Assembly: GCA_000434295.1 (NCBI GenBank)
Contig: HF994934.1
Location: 133,088 to 197,087 of the forward strand
Origin: Acetobacter sp. CAG:977
GTDB lineage: Bacteria; Pseudomonadota; Alphaproteobacteria; CAAGCB01; CAG-977
DNA length: 64,000 bases
Direction of reading: 5' to 3'
Each line of letters starts with the position of its first letter. The stretch's first letter is position 1. The position numbers were made by a program, and so were the translations under genes. Under the pieces are notes generated by a model, which was not told the DNA's origin, did no database searches, and saw only the letters and a program-made list of their open reading frames with translations. Positions 8,402 to 16,563 of the stretch are shown here, in pieces.

Positions 8402-9588
8402 ATCAGCGTCGCCATAAACGATAAAAGTTCCTGACGATTCGGGCGCGCATTTTTTGAAAGCCAGTATTCTTTTACGCAGGCTAAAATTTCTCCCGCCCGT
8501 TTGCCCGTAACGCCGGCGGCAATAACGTCTGATCCCGAAAAACAAAACGGCGGAATCTTTATGTCTTTTATTTTTTTGCCGACGGAAAGCCAACGGGCAT
8601 CGTTTGTAACCGCCGCCGCAAGAAAAGCCGCCGTTTCCGCATCTTTTTCAAAGCGTTCTTTAAACCGCAACAGCCCGTTTTCCGAAAACGCCGCACAAGA
8701 AGAATAAACGTCCTCTTTGCCCGTTTTTAACAAAAAACCCGCATCTTTTTTTGAAAGCTTCCAACGTTTGGAAAATTCATTTCTTGTTGTTTCCCGAAAC
8801 GGCAACAACGCCGAAAAACGCCACATTACCGAAGCCGAAGGGCAATATTGCGTAAAACGTTCCAAAGCATCCGTGTTCGGAGAAACGGGGAAAAAAAATT
8901 CGGAATACCCGCAATCGACGGCGGTTTTCAAGCCCGAAGCCGCCCGATTTGAAGAAACAAGCGCAAAAAATTCCCCCCTTAAACGGTCGGTCGAAAGCTT
9001 TTTAACTCCTTCGATACTTTCGCGGCACGCTTTCAGCGTTTCTTTGTCGGGCGGACGCTTTGCGTAGCGGGCATAAAACCGAAAAAACCTTAAAACCCTG
9101 AGATAATCTTCCCGTATCCTTGCCGACGGGTCGCCGATAAAGCGGACGATACCGGCTTTTAAATCGTCAATACCCCCGAAAAAGTCAAACACGTTACCTT
9201 GAAAATCCGCATACAGCGCATTTATCGTCAAATCGCGGCGGGAAGCGTCTTCCTTCCAGTCTTTTGAAAAAGCGACAACCGCATGGCGTCCGTCGGTGGC
9301 AATATCTTTGCGCAACGTCGTGATTTCGGCTTTTTTTAAATCCTTGCCGTTGATCAGTACCGTCAAAGTTCCGTGTTCTATGCCCGTCGGAATAATGCGG
9401 AAATGCGGTTCAAGACGTTCTTTGACTTCGGCGGGCAAAAGCGGCGTTGCCAAATCCGTATCGTTCGGCGTTGCCCCCAACAACGTATCGCGAACGCAAC
9501 CGCCGACGAAACGTACCTGATCATCCAAAAGACAAAAAAGATGTTTCAATTCTTTTGATTCCGCCCAAAACGGCGCTTGAATCTTCAT
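8398..9588 (-). CDS. cca: CCA tRNA nucleotidyltransferase / poly(A) polymerase family
   Basis: This is a class II nucleotidyltransferase that adds or repairs the 3' CCA end of tRNAs. The 396-residue product shows the head motif VGGCVRDTLLG (about 28-38) and the metal-binding DTD (43-45). It also has the RRDLTINAL block and the neck motif REDYLRVLRFFRFYARY that binds the incoming nucleotide. There is no HD domain. Poly(A) polymerase I has the same core, but the short C-terminus and the position next to a DUF6111-like gene and a Nudix gene favour the CCA-adding role. It starts in a short overlap with the DUF6111-like gene. Confidence 0.9.
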   Translation of the reverse strand: MKIQAPFWAESKELKHLFCLLDDQVRFVGGCVRDTLLGATPNDTDLATPLLPAEVKERLEPHFRIIPTGIEHGTLTVLINGKDLKKAEITTLRKDIATDGRHAVVAFSKDWKEDASRRDLTINALYADFQGNVFDFFGGIDDLKAGIVRFIGDPSARIREDYLRVLRFFRFYARYAKRPPDKETLKACRESIEGVKKLSTDRLRGEFFALVSSNRAASGLKTAVDCGYSEFFFPVSPNTDALERFTQYCPSASVMWRFSALLPFRETTRNEFSKRWKLSKKDAGFLLKTGKEDVYSSCAAFSENGLLRFKERFEKDAETAAFLAAAVTNDARWLSVGKKIKDIKIPPFCFSGSDVIAAGVTGKRAGEILACVKEYWLSKNARPNRQELLSFMATLI

Positions 9589-9842
9589 TTTCGGACGCTT
9601 TCAAAGTGAGCGGGCGTCAATACGCCGTTTTCAAAATGCGCCGGTACATAAGAACTGAACGCAGGAAAGCGCCCCGCCGACGAAAATGCCGAAAGCGTCA
9701 ATACCGCAAGGGCAACCCCCGAAACCAAAAGCTTTTCGTATGGCGGACGTTTCAAAGAGCGTTTTTTGATTTTTCGGTTTAAAATCCACACGCCCCAAGG
9801 AACAAATAACGGCACAACAAAACAAATCATAAATCTAAACAT
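9585..9842 (-). CDS. Small membrane protein, DUF6111-like
   Basis: An 85-residue protein with two predicted membrane helices (about residues 4-22 and 38-56) separated by a basic stretch (NRKIKKRSLKRPP). The C-terminal motif YVPAHFENGVLTPAHF resembles what I recall of the DUF6111 family, which sits between a Nudix gene and the CCA-adding enzyme gene in alphaproteobacteria. The same order is seen here: its start overlaps the Nudix gene by 16 bases and its stop overlaps cca by 4. The function is unknown; inner-membrane location is inferred. The family assignment rests on recalled motif and neighbourhood. Confidence 0.7.
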   Translation of the reverse strand: MFRFMICFVVPLFVPWGVWILNRKIKKRSLKRPPYEKLLVSGVALAVLTLSAFSSAGRFPAFSSYVPAHFENGVLTPAHFESVRK

Positions 9843-10417
9843 ACCGTCCTCAGCCGTGTTTTGAACTCTTCAAGAATACCTGCCGTAATTCCCCAAATAC
9901 AATATTTTTCGTAAGTTACGGAGTTTGTTTCCAATTTTTGTCCGTTGCTTTCCGTAAATTCGCGAACAGACCAGTTTCTGTCGTCGCAAAGGTAATCCAG
10001 CGGCACTTCAAAAATTTCTTCCACTTCCGAAGGTTGAGGCGAAAACTCATACGGCGCGAAAAGTCGGGCAACAACGGGAACAATCCGATACCCCGTCAAA
10101 GTAACATACGGCGGCAGACAACATAAAATTTTGGCATTTTGCCGTTTTAAAGAAATTTCTTCGATCGTTTCCCGCAGCGCCGTATCGCAAAATGATTTGT
10201 CTTCGGGTTCTTTGTGACCTCCGGGAAAAGAAATCTGACCTGCGTGTTCAACCAGATTTCGCGCACGTCTGGTAAATAAAAGACTGACCTTTCCGTCGCG
10301 CTCCAACATGGGAATTAAGACTGCGGCATCCGTCTTGCCTTTAACGGAACCCGCAAAAAAACAAGACGAACAAAAAGGCTCGCAAAGCCGTTTTTCCAAA
10401 AAAGCCATATCAAACAC
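9827..10417 (-). CDS. Nudix hydrolase, CoA pyrophosphatase (NudL/YeaB) type
   Basis: Enzymes of this family cleave CoA or acyl-CoA to phosphopantetheine and 3',5'-ADP. The Nudix box starts at the glycine pair of FPGGHKEPED (about residue 66) and includes ALRETIEEI. The preceding LLFTRRARNLVEHAGQISF is the signature of the NudL subgroup. The spacing inside the box (two residues longer than the general Nudix consensus) also fits NudL. The start is a GTG at 10417 with GGAGG 10 bases upstream; an ATG three codons further in (10408) is the alternative. It is the first gene of a leftward Nudix-DUF6111-cca unit. Confidence 0.88.
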   Translation of the reverse strand: MFDMAFLEKRLCEPFCSSCFFAGSVKGKTDAAVLIPMLERDGKVSLLFTRRARNLVEHAGQISFPGGHKEPEDKSFCDTALRETIEEISLKRQNAKILCCLPPYVTLTGYRIVPVVARLFAPYEFSPQPSEVEEIFEVPLDYLCDDRNWSVREFTESNGQKLETNSVTYEKYCIWGITAGILEEFKTRLRTVCLDL

Positions 10418-10478
10418 TTGAGCCCCGCCTCCGTTGGTTTTATCCTACCTTGCATCCGGATAAAAAAGAAGTCCTATA

Positions 10479-10982
10479 ATGATAACGCTTTATCCCTGTC
10501 AAAACACCGAAGAAGATGCCGAAACCGCTTTTTTATGGCGAAACGACCCTCAAACCGTCGCCGCCGCGTATTATCCGCGACCGAAATCCCGCGATTCTTT
10601 CTTTATGGAATTCAGAGAATGTTATTTTTTAAATCCCGATCTTCCTCCGCTGTTCATCTTAAACGACGGCTTGCCCGCCGGATTTATGCGCTTTGAAGTC
10701 ATCGAACTGCCAGATTTGATCGGAAAAAACGTTGTGGAACTGATGATTAACATTGCTCCGCAATGGCGGAAAAAAGGCGTCGGAAGCGCTGCTTTGAGTG
10801 CCTTGAAACCTTTAATGAAATCAAAGAACGTTCATGTCTTGAGCGCCGATGTCCGAAAAGAAAACATCGCGTCACGCCGTCTGTTCGAAAAAAACGGCTT
10901 TGCCCTAAGCGGCGAACGCGAAGAATTCATTAAAAAAATTAACGAAAAATGCCAAATTCTTTGCTATCGTTATCTTTTATAG
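10479..10982 (+). CDS. GNAT-family N-acetyltransferase
   Basis: The 167-residue protein has the Gcn5-related fold: an N-terminal strand and helix (ITLYPCQNTEEDAETAFLWRND), then the acetyl-CoA pyrophosphate-binding loop Q-W-R-K-K-G-V-G (residues 95-102), then the motif ENIASRRLFEKNGF. This layout resembles RimJ/RimL and amino-sugar acetyltransferases, but the substrate cannot be read from sequence. It starts 61 bp from the divergent Nudix gene and 53 bp ahead of an unknown membrane-protein gene. The ribosome-binding site is weak (GAAG). Confidence 0.83.
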   Translation: MITLYPCQNTEEDAETAFLWRNDPQTVAAAYYPRPKSRDSFFMEFRECYFLNPDLPPLFILNDGLPAGFMRFEVIELPDLIGKNVVELMINIAPQWRKKGVGSAALSALKPLMKSKNVHVLSADVRKENIASRRLFEKNGFALSGEREEFIKKINEKCQILCYRYLL

Positions 10983-11035
10983 AGATTTTTTAATTTTTTT
11001 CATCAATACTGAAAAAAACAAGCACAGGAAAAATA

Positions 11036-12175
11036 ATGGGTACCGCAACATACTTTCTGTTCCTTTTCGGCGTTTTTATCGCCGGCATGGTTGTGATGAC
11101 GGCTTATTACCTTTTTTCGGAACGCCGCGAATTTATGGAAATCTCCGATCAGCCGTTCCGGTGCCGATTGAATAAAGCCGGTGCTATCCAAAGCCTGTTT
11201 TTGATTCTGGCTTGCGTTTTGTTCTGTTTTCTTTGTCCCGACAAAGAATGGATTAAAAACAATCAAATGTATTTCGTGTGCGCTTTGTTCGCAGGGTTCG
11301 GGTTGATCGGACTCGTCCCTTTAAAAAACAAAGCCTGTCATGTTGGTGTTGCGTTTCTTCAAATCGCGGGAATTGCCGCAGCCTTGCTTTTGTTGCCCGA
11401 AAATTCGTTCTTTTTCAATTTTGATATCCCGAAATGGCTCGACAAAGTTTGTGCAGGAGCTTTGTGGTTCGCTGTTTTGCGGTTGCTGATGCGAATGGAT
11501 AAGCTGGATTCCTTTACGGCCGTACAAGGAACGTCCGTCGGATTGGCTTGTGCCGCCGCTTTGTTCGTAACGATCCCCCTGTCTGCCGTTTTTTTCCAGT
11601 TTGCCGGCATCTTGTTTGCCGTCAGCGCCGTCTTATGCATCTTTTTTGCTTTGGGTTCCGAAATCCCGTCATCACCCGTTTTCAAAAACGTTTTTGCGTT
11701 TGCCGTCAGTTGGGCGGCTTTTTACATGGCGTCACAAGGTCGCTGGGGAAACGGCGCTTTGTTGCTGGCGTATCCGTTAGCCGAAGCCGTCATCTTTGCC
11801 TGCAGAAGCATTAAAGGCGCCCTGTTAAAAGAAAAACCGCTCTTCCTGTTTGAAAGCCTGCAAAACAGAAATTTTCCCGATTGGTACATCATACGTTACG
11901 TTTTCAGACGGAATTTGTTGCTTGACGGTTTGTTCTTGTTGTCTTTAATGGCGCAAAAACAATATCAGCCCGTCATCTTGGCAGGATTGTTCATGCTGGA
12001 TTACTATCTGCGCGCCGTTTCGCCCAAACGCGACGATTCAATAAAAAGCTTGTTTAAAAATATGACCAAAGACGCCAAAAAAAGCTTTAAAGAAACAAAT
12101 AAGGCTTTCTCCGACTTAAAAGAAATGTACAAAAATAAATCGGAAAACAAACAAGGCAAATCCGATGATAAATGA
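11036..12175 (+). CDS. Polytopic membrane protein of unknown function
   Basis: The 379-residue protein has about eight to ten hydrophobic segments between residues 5 and 320, then a charged, Lys-rich cytoplasmic-looking tail of about 55 residues (KNMTKDAKKSFKETNK and following). I do not recognise the family with confidence. The alternation of helices and a late loop ending in YVFRRNLLLDG is faintly reminiscent of MraY/WecA-type glycosyltransferases, but the diagnostic Asp-rich loops are not obvious. The start has an AGGA ribosome-binding site. The last 11 bases overlap the start of the RsmB-type methyltransferase gene, so the two are co-transcribed and probably translationally coupled. Confidence 0.8.
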   Translation: MGTATYFLFLFGVFIAGMVVMTAYYLFSERREFMEISDQPFRCRLNKAGAIQSLFLILACVLFCFLCPDKEWIKNNQMYFVCALFAGFGLIGLVPLKNKACHVGVAFLQIAGIAAALLLLPENSFFFNFDIPKWLDKVCAGALWFAVLRLLMRMDKLDSFTAVQGTSVGLACAAALFVTIPLSAVFFQFAGILFAVSAVLCIFFALGSEIPSSPVFKNVFAFAVSWAAFYMASQGRWGNGALLLAYPLAEAVIFACRSIKGALLKEKPLFLFESLQNRNFPDWYIIRYVFRRNLLLDGLFLLSLMAQKQYQPVILAGLFMLDYYLRAVSPKRDDSIKSLFKNMTKDAKKSFKETNKAFSDLKEMYKNKSENKQGKSDDK

Positions 12176-13481
12176 AGAAACGCTGACCCGGCACATCGCC
12201 GTTGAAATTTTTTCTGCCGTTTTGCGCAACGCAAAAGGATTGGAAGAAGAATTCGCCGCAAAAATGGCGGAACAAGACAAAAAACATCCTTTGGAAACCC
12301 GAGACAGGACTTTCATCCGTCTGCTGGTTACGACAACGCTGCGGCGTTTGGGGCAAATCGATAATATTCTCGCCAGATATTTGAAAAAACCCCTGCCCGA
12401 AAGAGCGGCTTATGTCTTGGATGCGCTGCGTCTGTCAACGGCTCAGCTGGTTTTTTTAAACACGCCTCCCCATGCGGCGGTCTCGACCGGCGTTTCTTTG
12501 GTAAAATCTTGGGGAATCGGCGGATTCGCAGGCCTTGCCAATGCCGTCCTGCGCCGTATTTCAACCGAAGGAAAAGAAATAGCCGCTGCGCAAAATGCGC
12601 CTGAAATGAATATTCCTTCTTGGCTGTTGCGCGTTTGGGAAAAAACTTTCGGCAAAAAAACGGCATATCTGATCGCCGAAGCAGGATTACAAGAAGCTCC
12701 GTTGGATTTTTCGGTCAAGCAAGATCCCGAAAAATGGGCGGAAAAACTGGAAGCAACCGTTATGCCGACGGGGACTCTCAGACGGGCAAAGTCGGCTTCC
12801 GTTCCTTCTTTGCCGGGATTTGAAAACGGTGAATGGTGGGTGCAGGATTTGTCCGCCGCGTTGCCCGCAAAACTGCTTAAAGACATTGAAGATAAACGTG
12901 TCATTGATATTTGTGCCGCTCCCGGCGGGAAAACCGCTCAGCTGGTCATGGCCGGTGCCGAAGTTACGGCGTTGGATATTTCGGCAAACCGACTGAAACG
13001 GCTGACGGACAACATGAACCGTTTAAAAATGTCCGTCGAAATCATTACGGCGGACGCACGAAAATGGTGGGCGGAAGAAGGCGGCGTTTCCGAACGGTTT
13101 GACGCCGTACTTTTGGATGCCCCCTGCTCGGCAACGGGAACGTTGCGACGCCATCCCGACGTCGTTTGGCACAGAACTCCCGAAGATATTCTGCGCCTGA
13201 ACAAAGCTCAAAAAGAATTGTTGGTAACGGCGCTGGATATGTTGGATGACGGCGGAGAATTGGTCTATTGCGTTTGTTCGCTTTTGCCGTCTGAAGGCGT
13301 CAGAATCATTGATGCCGCCGTCGAAAAAGGGTTGGCCGAACGCATCCCCGTCACAAAAGACGAAGTCCCCGACTTTATGATTACGCCAAAAGGCGATTTG
13401 TGCGTTTTGCCGTTCTTTTACAAAGAATCGGGCGGATGCGACGGATTTTATGCCGCACGATTGCGAAAAAAAGGCGCTTAA
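12165..13481 (+). CDS. RsmB/NOP-family RNA (cytosine-5-)-methyltransferase
   Basis: This enzyme transfers methyl from S-adenosylmethionine to C5 of cytosine in RNA, as RsmB does for 16S rRNA C967. The 438-residue product has an N-terminal NusB-like RNA-binding domain (residues about 5-135) and a C-terminal Rossmann methyltransferase. Visible motifs are IDICAAPGGKTAQL (248 onward), LDAPCSATGTLRRHPD with Cys321, and VYCVCSLLPSEG with Cys371. The two cysteines are the catalytic pair of m5C enzymes. It overlaps the upstream membrane-protein gene by 11 bases and is followed 3 bases later by a glycosyltransferase gene. Confidence 0.92.
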   Translation: MINEETLTRHIAVEIFSAVLRNAKGLEEEFAAKMAEQDKKHPLETRDRTFIRLLVTTTLRRLGQIDNILARYLKKPLPERAAYVLDALRLSTAQLVFLNTPPHAAVSTGVSLVKSWGIGGFAGLANAVLRRISTEGKEIAAAQNAPEMNIPSWLLRVWEKTFGKKTAYLIAEAGLQEAPLDFSVKQDPEKWAEKLEATVMPTGTLRRAKSASVPSLPGFENGEWWVQDLSAALPAKLLKDIEDKRVIDICAAPGGKTAQLVMAGAEVTALDISANRLKRLTDNMNRLKMSVEIITADARKWWAEEGGVSERFDAVLLDAPCSATGTLRRHPDVVWHRTPEDILRLNKAQKELLVTALDMLDDGGELVYCVCSLLPSEGVRIIDAAVEKGLAERIPVTKDEVPDFMITPKGDLCVLPFFYKESGGCDGFYAARLRKKGA

Positions 13482-13484
13482 ACC

Positions 13485-14570
13485 ATGAATACCGTGCTTT
13501 ATCCCTTTATCGAAGAAACTTTTTGCGAAGAAACCGAAGGCGCCGTTACCGAAATTTGCAAGCTCGGACATTCGGGAATCGTCAATCCGATGTTCATCGT
13601 CAACAGGCACGGCAGAATTACGGATTTGTTCAAACGCGAAAGAGTATCTTTTTTTGAACTGGGGATTAAACGTTTGGTCGGCACAAATGATTTTTATTTG
13701 AAAACTTTGTTCCGCCTGTTTTCTTCCAGCATGCCTTTGTTTATTTTTTTGCGGACGCATCAAATCAATGCCGTCCATTTTCATGACGCGTCTTCCGCTT
13801 TGTCGTGGGCAAGCGCCGTCAAAATGTACCGCATTCCTTTCATCGTGTCCCTTCAGACACCCGAAAAGTATTCCAGATATGCTCTGTTGACCCTGAAAGA
13901 CGCTGCCCGCCTGACGTGTCCGACGCAAACGGTCAAAGATTTTCTGCCTTCCGTCATTCGCGATCGGGTTAAAATCATGCCGACCATGGAAAGCGTGCCT
14001 TTCGTTAATGAAAAACAGGCTTTGAAAATCAGAAAAGACTTCTTTAAAAAGGAACGCCTTGATGAAGATACCGTCATTTTGGCGGCAGAAACGGGTGAAA
14101 ATCTGTCCCATATCGAACAATTCGCCCGCGCGTTGAGCGAAAAAACAGGGCATAAGGTCTTGATTTTTATTAACAGAGCCGGTGAAAATACTGAAAATTT
14201 GCGCTTTGTGGAAAAAGATTTTTCCGATATTTTCCCTCTTTGCCGCGCTTTTGCGGGGTTAAAGCCCATGTGCATGAATTCTGCGACGTCTTATCGGGCG
14301 ATGCTGTCCGGATTGCCTGTTTTCGCGTTGGCGGAAGGGGCTTATCCCGAATTTATTTTTGAAAACGAAACGGGATTTTTAATGCGGACGTTCAAACCCG
14401 AAGAACAAGCCGAAATCGTTGCTCAAAAGCTTGCCGATGCCGAACAAATATCCAAAACGGGCAAACAGGCAAAAGAAAGCATGGACATTATGTTTAAAAA
14501 CACCGAAACGCTGTGGAAAAGCATGTTTGCGGAGCTGTGGGCTTCGCGCAAAGGGTTTTCCAAAAAATAG
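13485..14570 (+). CDS. GT-B fold glycosyltransferase (group 1 / GT4-like)
   Basis: The 361-residue product looks like a two-domain retaining glycosyltransferase. The N-terminal half includes VHFHDASSALSWASA, a typical acceptor-domain helix, and KIMPTMESVPFVNEK, where GT4 enzymes switch domain. The C-terminal half contains CMNSATSYRAMLSGLPVFAL followed by EFIFENETGFLM, which matches the donor-binding E-x7-E region in form. The sugar and acceptor are unknown; an envelope polysaccharide is a reasonable inference. It starts three bases after the methyltransferase stop and ends 14 bases before an IalB-family gene. Confidence 0.8.
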   Translation: MNTVLYPFIEETFCEETEGAVTEICKLGHSGIVNPMFIVNRHGRITDLFKRERVSFFELGIKRLVGTNDFYLKTLFRLFSSSMPLFIFLRTHQINAVHFHDASSALSWASAVKMYRIPFIVSLQTPEKYSRYALLTLKDAARLTCPTQTVKDFLPSVIRDRVKIMPTMESVPFVNEKQALKIRKDFFKKERLDEDTVILAAETGENLSHIEQFARALSEKTGHKVLIFINRAGENTENLRFVEKDFSDIFPLCRAFAGLKPMCMNSATSYRAMLSGLPVFALAEGAYPEFIFENETGFLMRTFKPEEQAEIVAQKLADAEQISKTGKQAKESMDIMFKNTETLWKSMFAELWASRKGFSKK

Positions 14571-14584
14571 AAAGGAAATCAGAC

Positions 14585-15133
14585 GTGAAAAAGATTTTTT
14601 TATCGCTTTTGCTGACGTTTTGCGCCGTTCCCGCGTTTGCTCAAGGCAATCCGGCGATGCTGAACCCGAAACAGGTCAAGCAAATCGGCGTTTTTGACGA
14701 TTGGACGGCTTATATTTACGAAACGAAAAAGGAAAAAGTCTGTTACGTTGCATCCATGCCGTTTAAATCGGCAGGAGAATATACCCGCCGCGGCGACGTG
14801 TTTTTGATGGTTTCCCACCGCCCCAAAGAAGATTTGTTCGATGTCCTGACCGTCGTTGCCGGATATATGTATATGCCCAGATCCGAAGCCGTCTTTCGCG
14901 TCGGAACTTTAAAAGCCAATCTCTTTACGCATCAAGACACCGCTTGGGCAAAAAATTTGCGCACCGACAGCGAAATCGCCGAACAAATGCATAAAGGCGT
15001 ACGGGCAACCTTAAGAGGAACCAGCATTGAAAACGTTGAAACTTACGACACGTTTTCTTTAAAAGGCTTTAACAACGCCATGGATGCCATCAACCGCCTG
15101 TGCCGCACGAAACAAACAGAACCCAAAAACTAA
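14585..15133 (+). CDS. Invasion-associated locus B (IalB) family periplasmic protein
   Basis: The 182-residue product has a signal peptide (KKIFLSLLLTFCAVPAFAQ, cleavage after AFA) and then the IalB pattern. Visible elements are a tryptophan in FDDWTAYIYE, the KVCYVASMPFK motif, a GYMYMPRSEAVF segment, AWAKN, a TLRGTSIENVETYDTFSL block, and a final AMDAINRLC. IalB was named for a Bartonella invasion factor, but homologues are widespread in free-living alphaproteobacteria and their function is unclear. The frame is open from 14513; the GTG at 14585 is chosen because it begins the signal peptide and has AAAGGA 8 bases before it. Confidence 0.85.
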   Translation: MKKIFLSLLLTFCAVPAFAQGNPAMLNPKQVKQIGVFDDWTAYIYETKKEKVCYVASMPFKSAGEYTRRGDVFLMVSHRPKEDLFDVLTVVAGYMYMPRSEAVFRVGTLKANLFTHQDTAWAKNLRTDSEIAEQMHKGVRATLRGTSIENVETYDTFSLKGFNNAMDAINRLCRTKQTEPKN

Positions 15134-15142
15134 AAGTCCCTT

Positions 15143-15170
15143 AAAACCCTGTTTTCCCGAAAAGGGTTTT
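15143..15170 (+). terminator. Stem-loop terminator after the IalB gene
   Basis: AAAACCCT (15143-15150) pairs with AGGGTTTT (15163-15170) around a 12-base loop. The T-run is part of the stem and is short, so this is a moderate candidate. It starts 10 bases after the gene's stop. Confidence 0.5.
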
Positions 15171-15197
15171 GTATCGTTCAAAAGAAAGTGCTATGCT
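15169..15197 (+). promoter_or_regulatory. Candidate promoter for the gene at 15229
   Basis: TTGTAT (15169-15174) and TATGCT (15192-15197) are spaced by exactly 17 bases. Initiation would fall near 15204, which is upstream of the ATG at 15229 but downstream of the in-frame ATG at 15193. That supports the shorter start of the following gene. Confidence 0.45.
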
Positions 15198-15228
15198 TCA
15201 AGTTAAGAAAAACAATCAGAGGCCTTTT

Positions 15229-15693
15229 ATGATGACAGATACTCCTCCCGTTGATCCGGTTCGCCAGGAATTCATCGATATGTACGAGGAAACCCTCGTC
15301 GACGCCATGGAAGCCAAAAATAACGATATCTCCGAAGACGAAGAACGAAATTTGCGTATCGATGCCATGGTTGACGTCGCCATGCGCGTCCGCAAAGATT
15401 TGGATCCTTTGCTGGCAAACAAGCTTAAATCCCTTGAAAACCTGAAAGACTACAAACAATACCTGCTTTCGGAATTCAAGCTGTTGGGATTTGTGCCGCG
15501 TCATGATTCGGCTCATGTCTTTGCCGAATACCTGTTGATGTCGATTATGGACGAATTCGAAGCCGAAGATATTATCGATTTTTCTTATTTGGGCGACGAA
15601 TTAAACAGCGCTTATGCTTCGGCTCCCGACGATTATAAAGGGACTTTGCGCGAATTGCGCCGCATTTTCCCGTGGGGAAACTTAATTGATTAA
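15229..15693 (+). CDS. Acidic helical protein of unknown function
   Basis: The 154-residue product is acidic, soluble and probably all-helical, with no signal peptide or membrane segment. I do not recognise a family. Features are a central KSLENLKDYKQYLLSEFKLLGF segment, interrupted here as two helices, and a conserved-looking end with RRIFPWGNLID. An in-frame frame extends to 15169, but the ATG at 15229 has AGAGG 6 bases upstream and agrees with the candidate promoter. The gene stands alone between the IalB gene and a bidirectional terminator. Confidence 0.8.
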   Translation: MMTDTPPVDPVRQEFIDMYEETLVDAMEAKNNDISEDEERNLRIDAMVDVAMRVRKDLDPLLANKLKSLENLKDYKQYLLSEFKLLGFVPRHDSAHVFAEYLLMSIMDEFEAEDIIDFSYLGDELNSAYASAPDDYKGTLRELRRIFPWGNLID

Positions 15694-15710
15694 ATCAGGT
15701 TTTTAAAATT

Positions 15711-15739
15711 AAAAAGGGGCTTTCTTAAGCCCCTTTTTT
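15711..15739. terminator. Bidirectional terminator between convergent genes
   Basis: GGGGCTT (15716-15722) pairs with AAGCCCC (15727-15733) around a TCTT loop. It is flanked by five A residues on the left and six T residues on the right, so it can work on both strands. The stop codon of the leftward SDR gene lies inside the hairpin. Confidence 0.9.
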
Positions 15740-16492
15740 CGGCAACCGTGTCAAAACGACATCGGCAATAAACGACGGCATTGCCCCCGTCAACCATGAC
15801 GCAAAAGCCAGCGGAAACGGAAACGTAATGCGCCCTTTGTTTTTTGAAAGCCCCTTGGCGATAATCTTTGCCGCTTTGTCCGCCTGCATAAAAAAAGGCA
15901 TCGGAAATTTGTTTTTTTCGGTAATACGGGACGCCACAAATCCGGGACAGACGACATTCACCTCGATTCCTTCGGGTGCCAGCCAGCCCCGTAAAGCCTC
16001 TCCCCATGCGCGTACGGCGTTTTTGCTGCCCGAGTATGCCGGCGCCGACGGCAAGCCTCTGTAGCCCGCCAAAGAGCTGATTACGGCGATTTGTCCGGAC
16101 TTTCTTAAACGAAGCTTTTGCATGGCGGGAAGAACCGTGTTTAAAACACCGCCGACGTTCACTGAAAAAATTTGCCGCGTTTGAGCTTCGGTTTCGCCTT
16201 CGGGACCGCCGGGCCCCGCAGAAACACCCGCATTCGCGATAACCAAATCCAACGGCGCAATTTCGTCGCTGTCAAAAATCCAGTCGCGCATCGATGCTTC
16301 GTCCGTTACATCTAAAACTTTCGCATAAACCGAAGCCCCTTTTTGACGGCACCGTTCCTCCACCGCATTCAATCGTTCTTCGTTGCGCGCACATAAAAAC
16401 ATCGTTCGTCCCGCTTCGGCGTAAAATAATGACAACGCTTCGCCGATGCCGCTTGACGCTCCCGTAATTAAAATATTTTTCGGATTCTTCAT
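15725..16492 (-). CDS. Short-chain dehydrogenase/reductase
   Basis: A 255-residue classical SDR oxidoreductase of unknown substrate. The NAD(P)-binding motif TGASSGIG is at residues 10-17, NAGVS near 87-91, catalytic Ser139/140, and the Tyr153-x3-Lys157 pair is in YSGSKNA. The frame is open to 16540, but the ATG at 16492 is chosen because it puts the glycine motif at the usual distance from the N-terminus. After the catalytic motif, WLAPEGIEVNVVCPGFV is typical. The C-terminal hydrophobic segment resembles membrane-associated SDRs of the DltE/YqjQ kind. It is divergent from yicC with a gap of 71 bp. Confidence 0.88.
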   Translation of the reverse strand: MKNPKNILITGASSGIGEALSLFYAEAGRTMFLCARNEERLNAVEERCRQKGASVYAKVLDVTDEASMRDWIFDSDEIAPLDLVIANAGVSAGPGGPEGETEAQTRQIFSVNVGGVLNTVLPAMQKLRLRKSGQIAVISSLAGYRGLPSAPAYSGSKNAVRAWGEALRGWLAPEGIEVNVVCPGFVASRITEKNKFPMPFFMQADKAAKIIAKGLSKNKGRITFPFPLAFASWLTGAMPSFIADVVLTRLPKKGA

Positions 16493-16563
16493 TTTTTGTT
16501 TCCCTGTTTGAATCGGTTTTATGTAAGGTAAGTCAATCAACAGGCTAAATAAAGGGGCTTTTC

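Noticed and set aside
10475..10480. Perfect TATAAT overlapping the start codon of the GNAT gene as its promoter.
   Set aside because: Transcription would start inside the coding region, and the N-terminal strand and helix of the acetyltransferase fit the upstream ATG.
13023..14153. 376-residue minus-strand open frame across the rsmB-type and glycosyltransferase genes.
   Set aside because: It spans two well-supported genes antisense and its product is of shadow type (rich in Arg, Phe and Gln, without motifs).
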